Below are positions 49,468-62,577 of a stretch of 64,000 nucleotides of DNA, piece after piece. How positions within the stretch are numbered: position 1 is the first letter of the stretch; each line of letters opens with the position of its first letter. Under the pieces are notes generated by a model. The model did not search any database. It had not been told where the DNA came from and worked only from the letters and a program-made list of their open reading frames with translations. A program made the position numbers and the translations under genes. Origin of the DNA: Silurus meridionalis (Eukaryota > Chordata > Actinopteri > Siluriformes > Siluridae); the NCBI RefSeq assembly GCF_014805685.1, contig NC_060896.1, positions 6,337,389-6,401,388 on the forward strand. The letters run 5' to 3'.

Positions 49468-50180
49468 ATAAAGAACGTAATTGAAAGTTACATTTGAGTC
49501 TGATTGAGACATGACACGGCTTTCTTGGGTTCCACGCTATTAGAGCTGAATGATATGTAACGTAATGATATGTAAGGAATAAAACACAATGGCGCATGCT
49601 ATTAGAGAAAACTTGTGGTCAGACACAAAGCCAGAGTTATTGTTACTACCCTGAAGTCGCTTATTTTCCCAGTAACAGCATGTCCTGGAGTATTATATTC
49701 CTCTAACATGACAGCAGTTTGCCAGCTATTGCAAATTTGAATTTATTAATGATCACATCATACATGTATCCATGTATAGTTACATTGAATGTTGTCCTTG
49801 ACGCAAGTTAGATCCTGTTATCACTGGAAGCTATAATTTTTTTTAACACTTGCCAGCCTTTCTTTTTTTTCTTTCACTGATTCTGGAAGTTAATAAGATA
49901 CAAAAATGCAGGCGCAAAGCTCTCGAAAGACTTTCCCACGGCACAAACCTCACTTGCCAGTAGTACAAAGCACTGACACTGGAGACTCCTTCCATGAATT
50001 TGCAATAATCTTGCTTTTAATCTTAAAAACACAATGTGTTTTAAAGCGGTTTGTGGTTTATCCACCATTCAGAGGATATTGCAGCTATTGCAAAACTCCA
50101 GCTAAAGAAGTGACTAATTTATACACATAAATAAGTAGAAAGTCTGTGTGAGGCTGACTACCAGCAGCTTCTCTCTGGAC

Positions 50181-50814
50181 TAGGGCTAAAACGAGTCCTC
50201 AAGTAATTCAATTACAAAAATCAATTAATCGAGGCAAATTAATTTGCTTTTGGGCCAAAGAAAACATCAGAAAGTTTCCAAAGTTTGGGATCATTTTAAA
50301 CAAAAACATAAAGAATACATTGTATAGGGCGATTACCATTTTAAAAGTAATTTAATATCCATTTTCAGATTTTTGTTTATATACAGTGCACTTATGTATA
50401 TACTGTGCCCTTTACAGTGGCGGTGTAGGTTAGGGAATGGAGCACGTTTTTACAGCTGGCGATAAATACACAAATTTAGTTCGTGGAAAATTTCAAGCAG
50501 CTTTTTTTTTTTTATTAAATGATAAATTTTCCCCATAACCTACTCTACACGGCCACTGCAGAGGGACTTTTTGAATGCAACAGTATTTGTATTTTGGTGT
50601 AATAAGGCTATTAAATGCACTAAATGGGTTTAGTTTTCATCGATATTCTTGTATTGCAATTTCAGCAATAAAAATGTACATTTTTCTAAAAAGAAAAAAA
50701 AATGCTTGTTCATTTAAAGAGTCTTATTTTCTCTCTCTTATTTAGTTTCATTTTTTAATCGATGGAATAATCATTAGAATACTCGATTACTAAAATAATC
50801 ATTAGCAGCAACCC
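50181..50814. mobile_element. hAT-like non-autonomous element with internal palindrome
   Basis: It starts TAGGGCTAAAACGAG and ends ATCATTAGCAGCAACCCA, resembling the TAGGGCTGCAAC hAT ends at 17773, with AATCGA-rich subterminal repeats on both sides (CAATTAATCGAGG; AATCGATGGAATAATC). No target-site duplication is evident. Inside, 50409-50435 and 50531-50565 are inverted copies (ACAGTGGCGGTGTAGGTTA versus TAACCTACTCTACACGGCCACTG). Confidence 0.65.
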
Positions 50815-51115
50815 AAATGTTCATTTACATTTACATTTAAGTTTACATTCTGCATTTAGCAGATGCCCTTGTCCAGAGCGATGCGCAAAAGTGCTTTGAG
50901 TCTTTATAAATGAAAAAATTTACACTGGTACTATAGATTACAGTTTAAGATAAACCTCTCAATAGAGTTAAAGGCTGATTTATTTATTTATTTATTGGAA
51001 CGTGATAGTGTAAGTGTTTCAGGAAGAGGTAGGGTTCACCTGTCCGCTGTTCGGACATCTTGGTGAAGTTCATTCCACCATCTCTGTGCCAGAGCATAGA
51101 AAAGCCTTGAAGTAT
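50815..51115 (-). mobile_element. L2-related repeat fragment
   Basis: TTTACATTCTGCATTTAGCAGATGCCCTTGTCCAGAGCGA is followed by GGAAGAGGTAGGGTTCACC, CTGTTCGGACATCTTGGTGAAG and TTCATTCCACCATCTCTGTGCCAG. This is a frequent teleost L2-associated repeat order. Confidence 0.68.
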
Positions 51116-51612
51116 ACTTTATCCATACATTATGTTACTTAAATACAATAATGTGTTTTAAGATTTGTATGAAATATTTTTTAGTGAAAACGTTATTCCT
51201 AACGTTCCTGAACATTCGTTCCAGCTGCAGACTCCGGTGAATGTTAGGATTTTTGAGACTTCCTAACGAGAACCCGTGAATTATCCGAGCTGCGATTTCC
51301 GAACTGCAAATTATCAGGGGTTGACTGTATTTACCTGTTTCCCCCTCTCCTTTCTCTCTCACTTTACGTGTCTCTCTTTCTACCTATTTATATCCTCCCT
51401 TTAATCTGCTGTAACAGTGCTCGTTAAGGTTTTTGCCGAGGATAGATGGCTAGCCCACAGAGTAGCCACAGGCCATACTATGATGACAGACTAGACAGAA
51501 CTTTTCACCCCCTGTGAAATCATCCCTCTTTATTGCTAGTGTTCCAGTGACAGTAGGGCAAAAGAGGAGGGATAAAAAACAATGAATACCCTGGTGAAAG
51601 CCTGGAGAGTTA

Positions 51613-51614
<2 letters not shown>

Positions 51615-51650
<36 letters not shown>
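51615..51650. repeat. (GT)n microsatellite
   Basis: Pure GT of about 36 bp. Confidence 0.94.
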
Positions 51651-51653
<3 letters not shown>

Positions 51654-52003
51654 CATGTGATCATCATGTGGTCATGTCGACTTTTTGTAGCTTTAGCTTA
51701 AGGTCATTTTGCTCTTAATGCCTAGGCTTTGAGGCATAAAAATGACTAAGGATCAGACTGCCTTTAGGATCTGAGGGCACAGTGGTCAGTGAGTCACCTG
51801 AGCAAAAAGGTGTCATTGACCTCCACTGCACTTCCCATACCACCTACTTTTGTCTCTTTTTGTAATAATCTGTGTCTTTTTTACTGTCTGTCTCTCCTGT
51901 CTCTTTTATTTTTTTCTGTTATTCTCTTTTAGTTCTTTCTGTCTCTCTTAATCTCACTGTCTGTCACTTTCTTTGTCCATTTGTTTGACTCATTTCCCCT
52001 CAC

Positions 52004-52014
<11 letters not shown>

Positions 52015-52070
<56 letters not shown>
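52015..52070. repeat. (CT)n microsatellite
   Basis: Pure CT of about 56 bp within a longer pyrimidine-rich strand (51880-52150). Confidence 0.95.
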
Positions 52071-52075
<5 letters not shown>

Positions 52076-53874
52076 CCTCTCACACTCTTCCTGTATTTTT
52101 CTTTTTCTCCCTCTCTCCCTCTCTTTTTTTTTCCCTCTCACCTCCTCTCTGATCATTATTCTCAATTACCTTTAGGACATTAGTCTCCATTACATATTGC
52201 ATTGAGTCAGGCCCTGCCCAAAGCATCTCAAATTCCTTATTCACCCTCATAGCTCGCAGATAAGGAGGTGGCGGTGTCTGTTCATTTTCACATGATCACG
52301 TCTTTATTTTCAGTGTGGTAACACTTTATATTATAGTGCGTCTATTTCCAAAGTTCAGTCTGAGTGAAACAGGGTGGTTTAAGTGGAGCTCAGCGCAGTG
52401 ATGAGCTCTCCGTGTGGGACTTTCCGTGGATAATGTTTAACACTGTCCCAGAAGACTAATGGGCGTAGCGTTCTCACCGCTAGCACCCTTTTCATGCCGC
52501 CGGCTGTGCCGCTCATCGGCTTCACTAACATTTATAGGCCCGTCGGTCTCTTGATGTGTCCTTACTCTGTAACCCTGTCTTGCTCAATGTTATCAGGCAG
52601 TAGAGCTTTTTAAAAAGCTTTTTAGAGACAAAAATGAAGCCACATATAAACAAATGGACACAGGGTTGTGCACGCAAGGAAAACAATACATAAAAAAAAA
52701 AAATATCAAGGTTATCTCAGCATTTACGTATGTCAATCTCACCATCTAATGCTCACACTATTTGGCACACAAAGAGCACAAAGAGTGGCAGCAGATTGTC
52801 ACCAGGCACTCGTGAAATGGCTTTTCTGTGTGTTCGGATTAAGCGTGAGGAAATTAAGTTTACACAAATCTCCTTACCCCCGTCCCCATCTGCCCACACT
52901 CACTTTATCTCTCTCTGTCTGCTCTTGTGACACTGACACTAATTTTCGCTCAATACCTCCAACGGTCACAGGTCAAGAACTTTGACCCCCTCAGCCTTTC
53001 TTCTCTCTAATGGGTTTAGGTTCGTCAGATCAGAACAGACACAGATTCGGTGTGAATTATTAAATTAGTATGACGCAGAGTTTCTGTATTTTTCTTGCAT
53101 GTATTTTGAATTTCGCATTCACCCTTATGTGTGTAATAAATTTTTTTTTTGTGGTTATATGTAATATATATATATAATGTGTCCAATGTTTTCTGGAGGT
53201 TATGTGTGTGCGACAGAGTGCTGTAAATTGATGCCTAATCTATTGTGTCGTATTGTGCAAAGTTCTGCCCTCAGTTACCTGGGCATTCCAGCTGCCTGGG
53301 AACCAAAGCTACTCACTTACCATAAGGGGAAAAAAGCTCTCGATCTTCATTCCATGTCTCCCACGCATACACACACTGATACACACACACACTGCATACC
53401 TGTGTAGTCATGCATGAAGTGGGCTCATGACTACTCACTCTGTCTTTATAGTCGTACTGATCGTATTTTTGTTTTTCTCTATATATTTATCTCATAGTTT
53501 TGCACTTTCACTTTTACTATGTAGCAAAAGCCATCACATATTTAACACAATAAAAAAAAGTAATTTAACCGATCACAAAGGTTCGAGCTCGTCCATGTGG
53601 TTTTCTGCATTTGGGGTGTAATTGTTTTCCTTAGTAACTTTAGTAACTTCTTTTTCATTATGTTTTTTAAAAGTATAAGTGATATACTGTAGAAGCAACA
53701 GAGTTGAAGCATAGAGTTAACAAATTACCAATATATGTTTAACATGCTAAACCATGCGGGCATTAAAGAGAATCCGAACAAGCTGCATACCATTTTTATT
53801 ACTAGTCTACTTTAAACTATAACCACTATTTTACTAAGTTTTCAAAGTGACCCCATCCATCAATATTAACAATA

Positions 53875-54149
53875 TAATTGGAAATAAGGAACAAAGGAAG
53901 GTCCCCTGGTGGTCTAGTGGTTAGGATGCGGCGCTCTCACCGCTGTGGCTCGGGTTCGATCCCCAGTCAGAGAACCAACCCCAGCCACTCTTAGTGCCGG
54001 TCCCAAACCCGGATAAATGGGGAGGGTTGCGTTAGGAAGTGCATCCGGCGTAAAAACATGTGCCAAATCAAACATGCGGATGATCCGCTGTAGCGACCCC
54101 TAACGGGAGAAGCCGAAAGAAAGAAAGTAATTGGAAATAAGGAACAAAG
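53875..54149 (+). mobile_element. tRNA-Glu-derived SINE with perfect 22-bp target-site duplication
   Basis: The head matches tRNA-Glu: CCTGGTGGTCTAGTGGTTAG, CGGCGCTCTCACCGC and a B box GGTTCGATCCCC. The body is GGTCCCAAACCCGGATAAATG, GGAAGTGCATCCGGCGTAAA and TGATCCGCTGTAGCGACCCC, an RTE-type LINE tail by my recollection, ending in (GAAA)n. Identical 22-bp flanks at 53875-53896 and 54128-54149 (TAATTGG...AACAAAG) show a young insertion into Jagged intron 2. Confidence 0.93.
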
Positions 54150-54482
54150 ACCTGGAGAATGTAATTTCTCCTTCCCATGATTTGCAATCCCTGTTGATTT
54201 GTGTGAAACATTTTCTAATTATAACTAATATAAATATGCTGATTGTTATTAAAAGGTAATGTGCAATTCGTGTTCCATAGCACAAGTGTTGTCTATGGTA
54301 TTAAGTAATTTATCAAACACAAAGACATCGATGTGTGACTAATCCAGTGACTTTAGTCTTGTCTTAGAAAGTTTGTCGATACACGGTATTCAGTTACTCT
54401 TTACAACAGAGCATGAAACAAGTCTTGAACTAATACCTGATTTAATATTTACCCAAATTTAAACTAATGAGCTTGGGTAAAT

Positions 54483-54954
54483 TATATTGTCAAAGGTTTG
54501 TTGACACCTAAACATAAGATTATGTGCTTTTTGAACATCCCATTCCACATTAAGTTCCCATTTGCTGCTGTAACAACCTCCACTCTTCTGGAAAGTTGTT
54601 TCACTAGATTTTGGAGTTTGGTTACAAGTAAGGTACTGATGTCGGAGAGGTGAGGAGGCCTGAGGTGCAGTCAGCATTCAAATTCATCTCAAAGATGTTG
54701 AATATGGTTGAGGTCAGAGCTCTAAGGCACCCCACTAAAGATCATCCACTCTAACCAATGTAAAGCATATCTTTATATAGATATCTTTATATATTTGTGC
54801 ACAAGATTATTGTCATGCTGGAACAGGTACGGGTCTCCTAGTTCAACTGAAGGAAAAATGTAATGCTATTGCATCCAAAGACATTCTTTACAATTGTTTG
54901 AAGAACCACATATAGCTGGTAAAGTCAGTTGTCCTAAAACTTTTAAGCATATAG
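54483..54954 (+). mobile_element. Tc1-type MITE, long copy
   Basis: It opens TATATTGTCAAAGGTTTG and ends CCTAAAACTTTTAAGCATATAG. Internal order equals 20855-21358 (GGTGAGGAGGCCTGAGGTGCAG, GAGGTCAGAGCTCTA, AAAGCATATCTTTA, GTCATGCTGGAACAGG). Confidence 0.82.
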
Positions 54955-55939
54955 TTTATGTGCATAAAAAAATGAGTTTTATGAATTCATGTGTGAATAA
55001 TGACCCCTTAAAGTGCTTGTTAGTACAAGATTGCTATTTAATGTTTTAATGAAGAGGTGAGCTAAATCAGAAATACATTGTTTTTATATTTTGTCGTATG
55101 CAACAGATGTGGTTGGATGGCATTTTAAAGGGCAGTGTCTAAAAAATGATGAACCACAGCACAAGAGAGAAATGGGAGACTATTATAATGATTTAAAGAC
55201 AGAAAACCAGATGCACATAGACACAGTGAAGCGGTCAAAGTTAACACAGAGACATCAATGACTAAAACACAAGAAAATATTCATATAGTCAAGTCAATAC
55301 AAGTGGCTTTTATTGTTATTTCAGAACAATACACAGTGAATCGAGAACAACGTTTCTCCAGGACCAAGGTGCTCCATGAAACACAAGCTCATGGAAAACA
55401 CAAAACGAAATTGGACATAAAGTGCACGTGTGCAAACAGCATTTATTCCAAGCAACACAAAACACTTAGACAGCAATCACCGTGACCGTGCAACACCGAC
55501 TAGTACAGTCGTGTTTTAGTGCAATAAATTGTCCATTTAATAATAAATACCGTACCTGCAAACATTTCATGGTAGTTAGCAGCAGTTTTTTGTGCAAGAA
55601 AATTTAAGGAATGTCTTCATTTGAGTGTGTGTATTTTAACATCTTGTATTTATGTGAGTCTAAATTTGAGTTCCCCAACCACACAGATCATTAGGTACCG
55701 GGCCGCAAAAAAAGAATTAAAAGTTTTACATTTTTTATTTTATTGACTTTTGCATATTTTGAAAGATGGCTACTTGAACCTTTGCCAATTTCTTGCACTT
55801 CTTTCATAGATTAAGCTTCGACTGATTCTGCATTATGGAGACTTGACTTATAACTATTTAATATAAATAGTATAAATAATATATTAAATAATTAATTAAT
55901 AATAATATGCACATTATTGTATTTATTGATTCAACTCCC

Positions 55940-55941
<2 letters not shown>

Positions 55942-55980
<39 letters not shown>
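55942..55980. repeat. (CA)n microsatellite
   Basis: Pure CA of 39 bp. Confidence 0.95.
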
Positions 55981-55982
<2 letters not shown>

Positions 55983-56235
55983 TGTCGGGGGCTGCCAAAA
56001 AATGTTGGGGGCCGCTGGTCTAAAGGCAAAATAATTTGTGCCAAATTTATTTGTGTGTGTGTGTGTTTTTTTTACTGCTGTTATTAGTAATCAGAAGAGG
56101 GGGATGATGAACTCATTCAAGTGAATTTAATGTATGATAATTAATTATCCAATCAAATTTGTAGCTATTTGTGTAAAAGAAAATGAAAAAAGCTATAATT
56201 CCAATTGGTAACATTCATACCCAATAGTACAGGCA

Positions 56236-56285
<50 letters not shown>
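56236..56285. repeat. (CA)n microsatellite
   Basis: Pure CA of about 50 bp. Confidence 0.95.
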
Positions 56286-56288
<3 letters not shown>

Positions 56289-57535
56289 CACCTACATTAA
56301 CATTTACTGTGCTTGACATACTAAGAAGCAGTCAGAGGATGTTAATTCCCAGTGGATTCGTTCTTATGTTTAGTGAAGATAAGCTAATAACCTCGGGACA
56401 TGCAGTGCCTGGGGACCTGCTGCTTTAATGATTTCATCTGTGTGCAAATTAGATTGGAATGGAAGCTCCTATAATAAGGCAGAAAGCAGAAAAGGTGTGA
56501 GCATCTCCCCCTCATCACCTTTACGTGAAAAGGTGATGGCGACAGGAAGTAAGGTTAATAAGATGTTCATGTGGATTTGGGAACTCCGTGTCCTATTTCT
56601 GGACATGTATTTGAAGAATACATGCGATTTGTATAAAAGATACTGCGCGTTCATGCGTCCGTAAGAAGACCGGGGGCCTCATGGTGTGCTAAAAGCTTTG
56701 CTAATTTTGTTGTCAAGCTTGATTCTTCTGTCTTCCTGTCTTCTTTTCATTGTTTCCCTGCTCACCGTTTTCCCAGCATGCACGTTCTTCAGGCACTGCG
56801 TGAACTGCCTGTCACTTTCACCTTCTCTCACTGATTATATTTAATGGTTGTTCTGCTTCCAGACTCTAAACTGCTTCTTCTTTGCTTCTTCCCTACATAT
56901 TTTTTTTTTTTAACAGCACATAATCCCTCGTTTATCTTCTTGGTTTTCTCCTCATCAGTCACCCTTTTTTGATCTTCTCGTGTTAAATATGAGTTTTAGT
57001 AGTCGTGTTAGTATCCAAGCAGTAAGTAGCTGCTAGTCAATTGTCAACACAGAGCTGTTATTAATGGACGCCCCTAAGGTCCTGTTAGTTTGATCGGAAT
57101 CTCTGCAGTGGCTAAAGAGGATTTCAGGTTAAGTCAGATAGGTTAGCAGCTCATAATTTATACTTTTATTATTAGACGTGCTGATATCTGTCTAGTAGAG
57201 GCATAACGTAATGTAATATTTGTTTAGTGTTCCAAATCTCTTGTTGAATTTCTCCTAATTTATTTGAACTAGGAGTAGGTGTGGTTTAGGTTTTTATCAA
57301 TAAACTGAATTTTTTTATATGAAATTAGTCAAACACTGAAAAAATGGTTTTGTTGGAGTAATTTTTCATTGGCAGTCATTCATTCATTCTTTCACACATT
57401 TTTATTTCATTCACCCCTGAACTTCTTTAATCCTACCATCCCAGCTGCATCACTCAAGTTCATCATTTGACGCCCTCAGGTACTTTCTGGGGAGATTAGC
57501 AGCTAATGTGAAAGGCTACAAAACCTGTTGAAAAG

Positions 57536-57695
57536 TGGCAGCTCTGTGGTTAAGACATTGAACTTCTGAACAAAAGGTCATGAGTTCAAATTCCAGCACT
57601 ACCAAGCTACTGTTACTGGGCCCTTGAGCAAGGCCCCTAACCCTCAACTGCTCAGATGCATATAAGAAGTAATTATTAGTCTCTGGTTAAGGCTG
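57536..57695 (+). mobile_element. tRNA-headed SINE fragment
   Basis: GTGGTTAAGACATTGAACTTC, AGTTCAAATTCCAGCACTACC and TGGGCCCTTGAGCAAGGCCCC place it in the family of 24757-24960. Confidence 0.75.
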
Positions 57696-59482
57696 TCTTT
57701 TAAATGCTTTAATTGATAAAGCAAAAATATTCAACTTATAATAATTCATCAGATTTATTTTAGTTTGAGTGTTTTGTTAAAAATTGTTAAAACGTATGCA
57801 GAACAGAAGAACTATATTAGCTTCAATATAGTTTTATACTGCTTTATATGCAAGGCTAATGTATATTGCATGATTCTTTTCTAATTCAAATTATTCACTT
57901 GCATAAAGCAACATCATTCCAATATGCAATCCGATTATAGTTATAGAGTTATATAAACATTTCTGTAAAGTAGTAATAATGACATATATGAAGGGATTAA
58001 TTATATTTTAAAGCTGCTAATGATAAAATACAGATCAGATCACTGAAAATAGGATGTACAACGTATAATATGATTTAAAATAAGATTACATACAGTGTAT
58101 GACAATGCAGTTTAAAGGAATTGTGGTGATTTAGTATTTGTTTATGCAGATTGTTTTTTTAGTTACTTGTTGACTCTGATGTCTTCTTAAGATTGAGTAT
58201 AATAAAAAATACTTCATCTTAAAATACAGCACAAATCAACGTTGATCAATATTAGCAGACAATTTGAGTCGATTTTGTAAATTTTTCTGAATTCTGGCTC
58301 ACTTCTGTGTTGTATTGAACTGTAGGTCTGAAGATGAATAAGTAAGTAAGTAAGATTTGTAAATGTTAACTTTCGGACTAAATATAACCTTCTGGTTGAG
58401 GTAACTGTTTACCCACACACACCCATACTAAAGCAAACACGCAGAAATACATCAACAGCACCCTAAACACAGTCTCTCTGCCTTTTTGTCATCTAGACTT
58501 GGGGAATTTCCTGTGGAAAACGGGGGGGGGTTTGTCGCCGAGCCGCACGGAGCGACCCTGTTGTTTTTAGAGTCCTGAAATCGCATACTTTTGTCAGACC
58601 AATTAACCCAAGGAAGAATTTGACTTTCTGTGAGGGATGGAGGGAGAGAGGGAGGGAGGGGGCACGAGATAAAAGCACAAAGAGGGGGAGTGAGATGGAG
58701 AGAGGGTGGGAGAGACGTTCTATAATCATACCCTGAAAGAAAGAAAACAAAAAACGTACTAGAAAATAAAAGAACGGGGAGATACGGTGATATTTTTGGG
58801 CAGGCGAAGGGACGCCGGAGGTCAGGGTTCAGCACGGGTCACGCGTGTTTCGTATTTCACACGACTATTGTCAGAGAGATTTTTCTTTTTAGAAGTGTGT
58901 GTTCATGTGGGTGTATAAGTGGAATATGCAATGAGGCATTTTTTGCAAGTGAAATGTAAGTGGCAAAATAAACGGATCCCCTATTCTCATTTGTTTCTAC
59001 CTCGCTCTCATCACACACTTGATGTTTGTTACCTCGTTACCGCACCCATGCCCCCTCGTACAACCATAATGATTAGGTGGATTGCCACTGCTGCTATGGC
59101 AACGTCTACTCTGCCAGGTATGCGAGTGTGTGAGACAGAATTGGAAACTGTAATTATTACGGTGCTGATTAAATTGCGAATGCATGTGCACACATGCTTG
59201 TAATGGCCGTATTGATGTTTGGGTGGACAGGAGGCGTTTTCTGCCAGCGTTGATGCGAGTGAGTGAGGCCGACCATAATCGCACATCTGTTGCTTTAATG
59301 GACCTAACGTGCCTTGTGTGTATGAACTCTCTCTGGATGCGTGTTTGTGACATGATGAACGGGGCGAACATGTACTGAAAGTCAACGGGGTTTGTTTACA
59401 GAGCTGGGCAGCCAGAGAGAGGGAGAATGGGATGCAGGAAGGCAGCATACAACATGTGTATGCAGCATAGCGTGACAAATGT

Positions 59483-59483
<1 letters not shown>

Positions 59484-59534
<51 letters not shown>
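59484..59534. repeat. (GT)n microsatellite
   Basis: Pure GT of about 51 bp. A GA run follows at 59628-59650. Confidence 0.96.
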
Positions 59535-59535
<1 letters not shown>

Positions 59536-61118
59536 AACCATGTGGCTGTGCTAATAGGAGAGAGAGGGGGTAACAACCGAGATGCAATGTCAGAGAGTGT
59601 ATGTAAGGGAAAGGCAGCAAAAAAGCTAGAGAGAGAGAGAGAGAGAGAGAGATGGGGAAATTCCTGTCTGTGGGCAGGGAGTTCTTCCTGTTGGAACGAG
59701 ATGTTTGTACAGCCCAGCTTAGCCGGGATATCCTCCTCCCAGTACCCCTGCCAGGCAGAGACAGAAAGAGACATCACTCAAATGAGAACAAACCTAAGTC
59801 AAAAAAATCAACAGTTTACCACAAATTATTCAAATTCCTTTGAGACTGAGACCAAATTTGGAGGTGCGATGTGTTCACACCAGGGATTTAAATATGGGTG
59901 TAAAGAAAAATGATTTGAAACTTTTCGAACCAGAAAAGAAAACTTGATAGAAATAGATTTAGCCATTGAATAATCGATGAACACTGCTCTATGAGCAGAC
60001 AGAGGAAAAAAGAGGATACATCAACATCTGTTCAATGAATCTATAGCACTCTATAAGTTCTGTCAGTTTTTTCCAGCATCTGGAACCGCTGGCTTTTTAG
60101 TCTGTATGTAAATATGTGATATCGTGGATTATGTCTTTTTTTTTTTTTCTTTTTTTACGTATGATTGTTGGTTTGATTTATTCAGCTTGCTGTATTGTCT
60201 GTGTTTATAGCAAGCAAGTAAGTTATAGATTGGGTCTTTAATTTGTGGTCATTCATGATTTCAGGTGTATTAAAAGGTTTAACTGGATCCAATGTATAGA
60301 TCATTTCCTCCAACTCTGTGCTGAACTTCGAGAATCCAGTGTAGTTCGTTTTATACACAATACTTGGTGGAGCAAAATAGCTTGATTAGCTTTTACTGTG
60401 AATTTACTTGTCCCACGGCATACGATAAATACACAGACAGACTAAATAATACCTTGACCTAATTTTAAAAGTTAAGAAATATATCAATAAAGCTTGTAAT
60501 GCCATAAATATACTGTAGATGGCAAAAAAAATAGGCACAACAGCAAAACTTTAAACACAAGCACCTTGTGTGCTTATATAAGTCGAGCTGGACACAATCC
60601 AGCACTGTATGAGTTCATTTGACACTGCAGAGGAAGAGAGAAAGTGGAGAAGAGAAAGGACAAGTTCCCACAACAAACACAGTCATGGTGAGGCAGATGT
60701 AAATAGAAGTCTTGTTCGTCTAATGAAATGGAACGGGAAATTCATTTGTGTAATACATGGCTGCTTTAATTGTGCTTTTCATTTTATCAATCCAAGACAA
60801 ACCCGGCTTCTCATAAGAGTGATTATGATTCACAAGCTGCTTTTAAAACACACTGACATTAATTCATATGAAAGTATAATCAGTCAATGTACAGGTTGAT
60901 TACGGTGTCTAATTAAACTATGAGCGAGAAGGCTGCTTCTGTGTAAGGAATGAGATTCAAGAGTGTACTGTCATGTGTACAGGAAACAGAATTTTACACC
61001 ATGCAATGAAATTCCTACTTTGCGAATCCTCCAAGCAGCTTTTGAAAAGAAAATAAGACATAAGAAACAAAAGACAGAAGGTAAGTTAACACATTTCGGC
61101 AAATGCAGAAAACTACAA

Positions 61119-61586
61119 CGGTGTTTTAGTGCCACATAAAAAAAAAACAACAACAACAAGATTAAAGAAATAAAGTCTTAGCTAAACAGGAATAAGTCGA
61201 AATTACAAGAATAAAGTCGTAACAGCAACGGCTAAATTACCGCCGTGCCGGTGTTACACCAGATTCTGTAACCATCTTATTTTTGGCCTCAGAGTGAACT
61301 ATTGCTCAAATGCAGCTTAAAATTGATGCTACGCAAACAGCGTAAATTCAAACATCAGCGGCCACTGTTTACAAACAAATAATTAAACTGTACAAAAAAG
61401 ACTATTTGAGCAATAGGTAAACATCTACGGTCACAGAATTGCATTAGTACTTCAGCCGGTTCTGCTACGACTTTCATTCTCATAGTGCTACGACTTTATT
61501 TTAGTAACTTTAACTCTATTTTTGTAATGCAACAAGGTCAGTCTCGTAATCTTAGATTTTTAACATGTGGCACTAAAATGCCATCG
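61119..61586. mobile_element. foldback MITE, 468 bp
   Basis: The ends CGGTGTTTTAGTGCCACAT (61119-61137) and ATGTGGCACTAAAATGCCATCG (61565-61586) are inverted copies. Inside, AATAAAGTCGTAA (about 61211) is mirrored by CTACGACTTTATT (about 61489), and CTATTGCTCAAAT (61299-61311) is an exact 13-bp inverse of 61404-61416. All pairs share one centre near 61355, so the single strand would fold into one long, interrupted hairpin. No coding capacity. Confidence 0.85.
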
Positions 61587-62122
61587 TAAGAAACACAAGT
61601 ATGTGCACGTATAAAGTGTACAGTGTGTAAACATCGTAGAAAGGCATGTGCAAAGTCTTGCAGAGGTAAATCGGATCTGTGTTGGACACGACGGATGATG
61701 CCGTTGTGGAAAAATAATCCATCAAGGTGTGGTGTCGTGTGTCAACACTAAGCACAATTTATTTAGCGATATAGCGCTTTGTTCCTCTTATACTGCAGTG
61801 ATTTACCTGTATTTGATTAATGTAAGACAAGATGTCATTTTTCTCCATTTTAATTATTACATTTAAGGTCCAGGTTTCTATGATATCTCGTGTCATAGTA
61901 GCTAGTGGCATTTCGAAACTAAACTCAGAGCCTTTATGTAAACAGCGGCATCGCGGATGCTAAATAAGCATTTTAATTCCATCTGTTTTTGTAGAAGCAA
62001 CAACATTTATCATCTCTGCAGCTGGAACAGAATCCAGCATACATTTTCATCTGATGCTGTAGGTGTAACACAGCATTTATCATCACTCTCTCTGCGGATA
62101 AAAGACGAGGACCCAGCTTGTT

Positions 62123-62150
<28 letters not shown>
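62123..62150. repeat. (CA)n microsatellite
   Basis: Pure CA of about 28 bp. Confidence 0.92.
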
Positions 62151-62154
<4 letters not shown>

Positions 62155-62378
62155 CATACACACACTCTTGAAGGCAGCACAAAGACCAATGCTTTGTCAT
62201 CACTGCTGATATATTGTCCCAAGCAGTAAAAAATAAGTCAAGACCATGTCTCTATGATCTTATCTTTGCCAATGTGTTTTTAGCATTGCTGTTGTTTACA
62301 GTGCGATCTTCCTGCATCTGCGAATGTTTGCCTTTCTTCTTAATTTGGCTGTGTATTTTGGGATGTGTGTGTGCATCA

Positions 62379-62402
62379 GTGTGTGTGTGTGTGTGTGTGT
62401 GT
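62379..62402. repeat. (GT)n microsatellite
   Basis: Pure GT of 24 bp; a (CA)n run faces it at 62520-62575. Confidence 0.92.
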
Positions 62403-62519
62403 AAGAAAGATTAGGACACTGGGGCACAGACATCCAGTCAGACAGGCATACGTCACAGAAGCCTTCCTGATCTCTGTGGGAAAGAACTCAGGCCAGAGTA
62501 TACTGGATTAACCCTGTTA

Positions 62520-62575
<56 letters not shown>
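62520..62575. repeat. (CA)n microsatellite
   Basis: Pure AC of about 55 bp. Confidence 0.95.

Positions 62576-62577
<2 letters not shown>

Noticed and set aside
53900..53970. Functional tRNA-Glu gene
   Set aside because: The tRNA-like part has mismatches in the stems, continues into a SINE body and is flanked by a target-site duplication.
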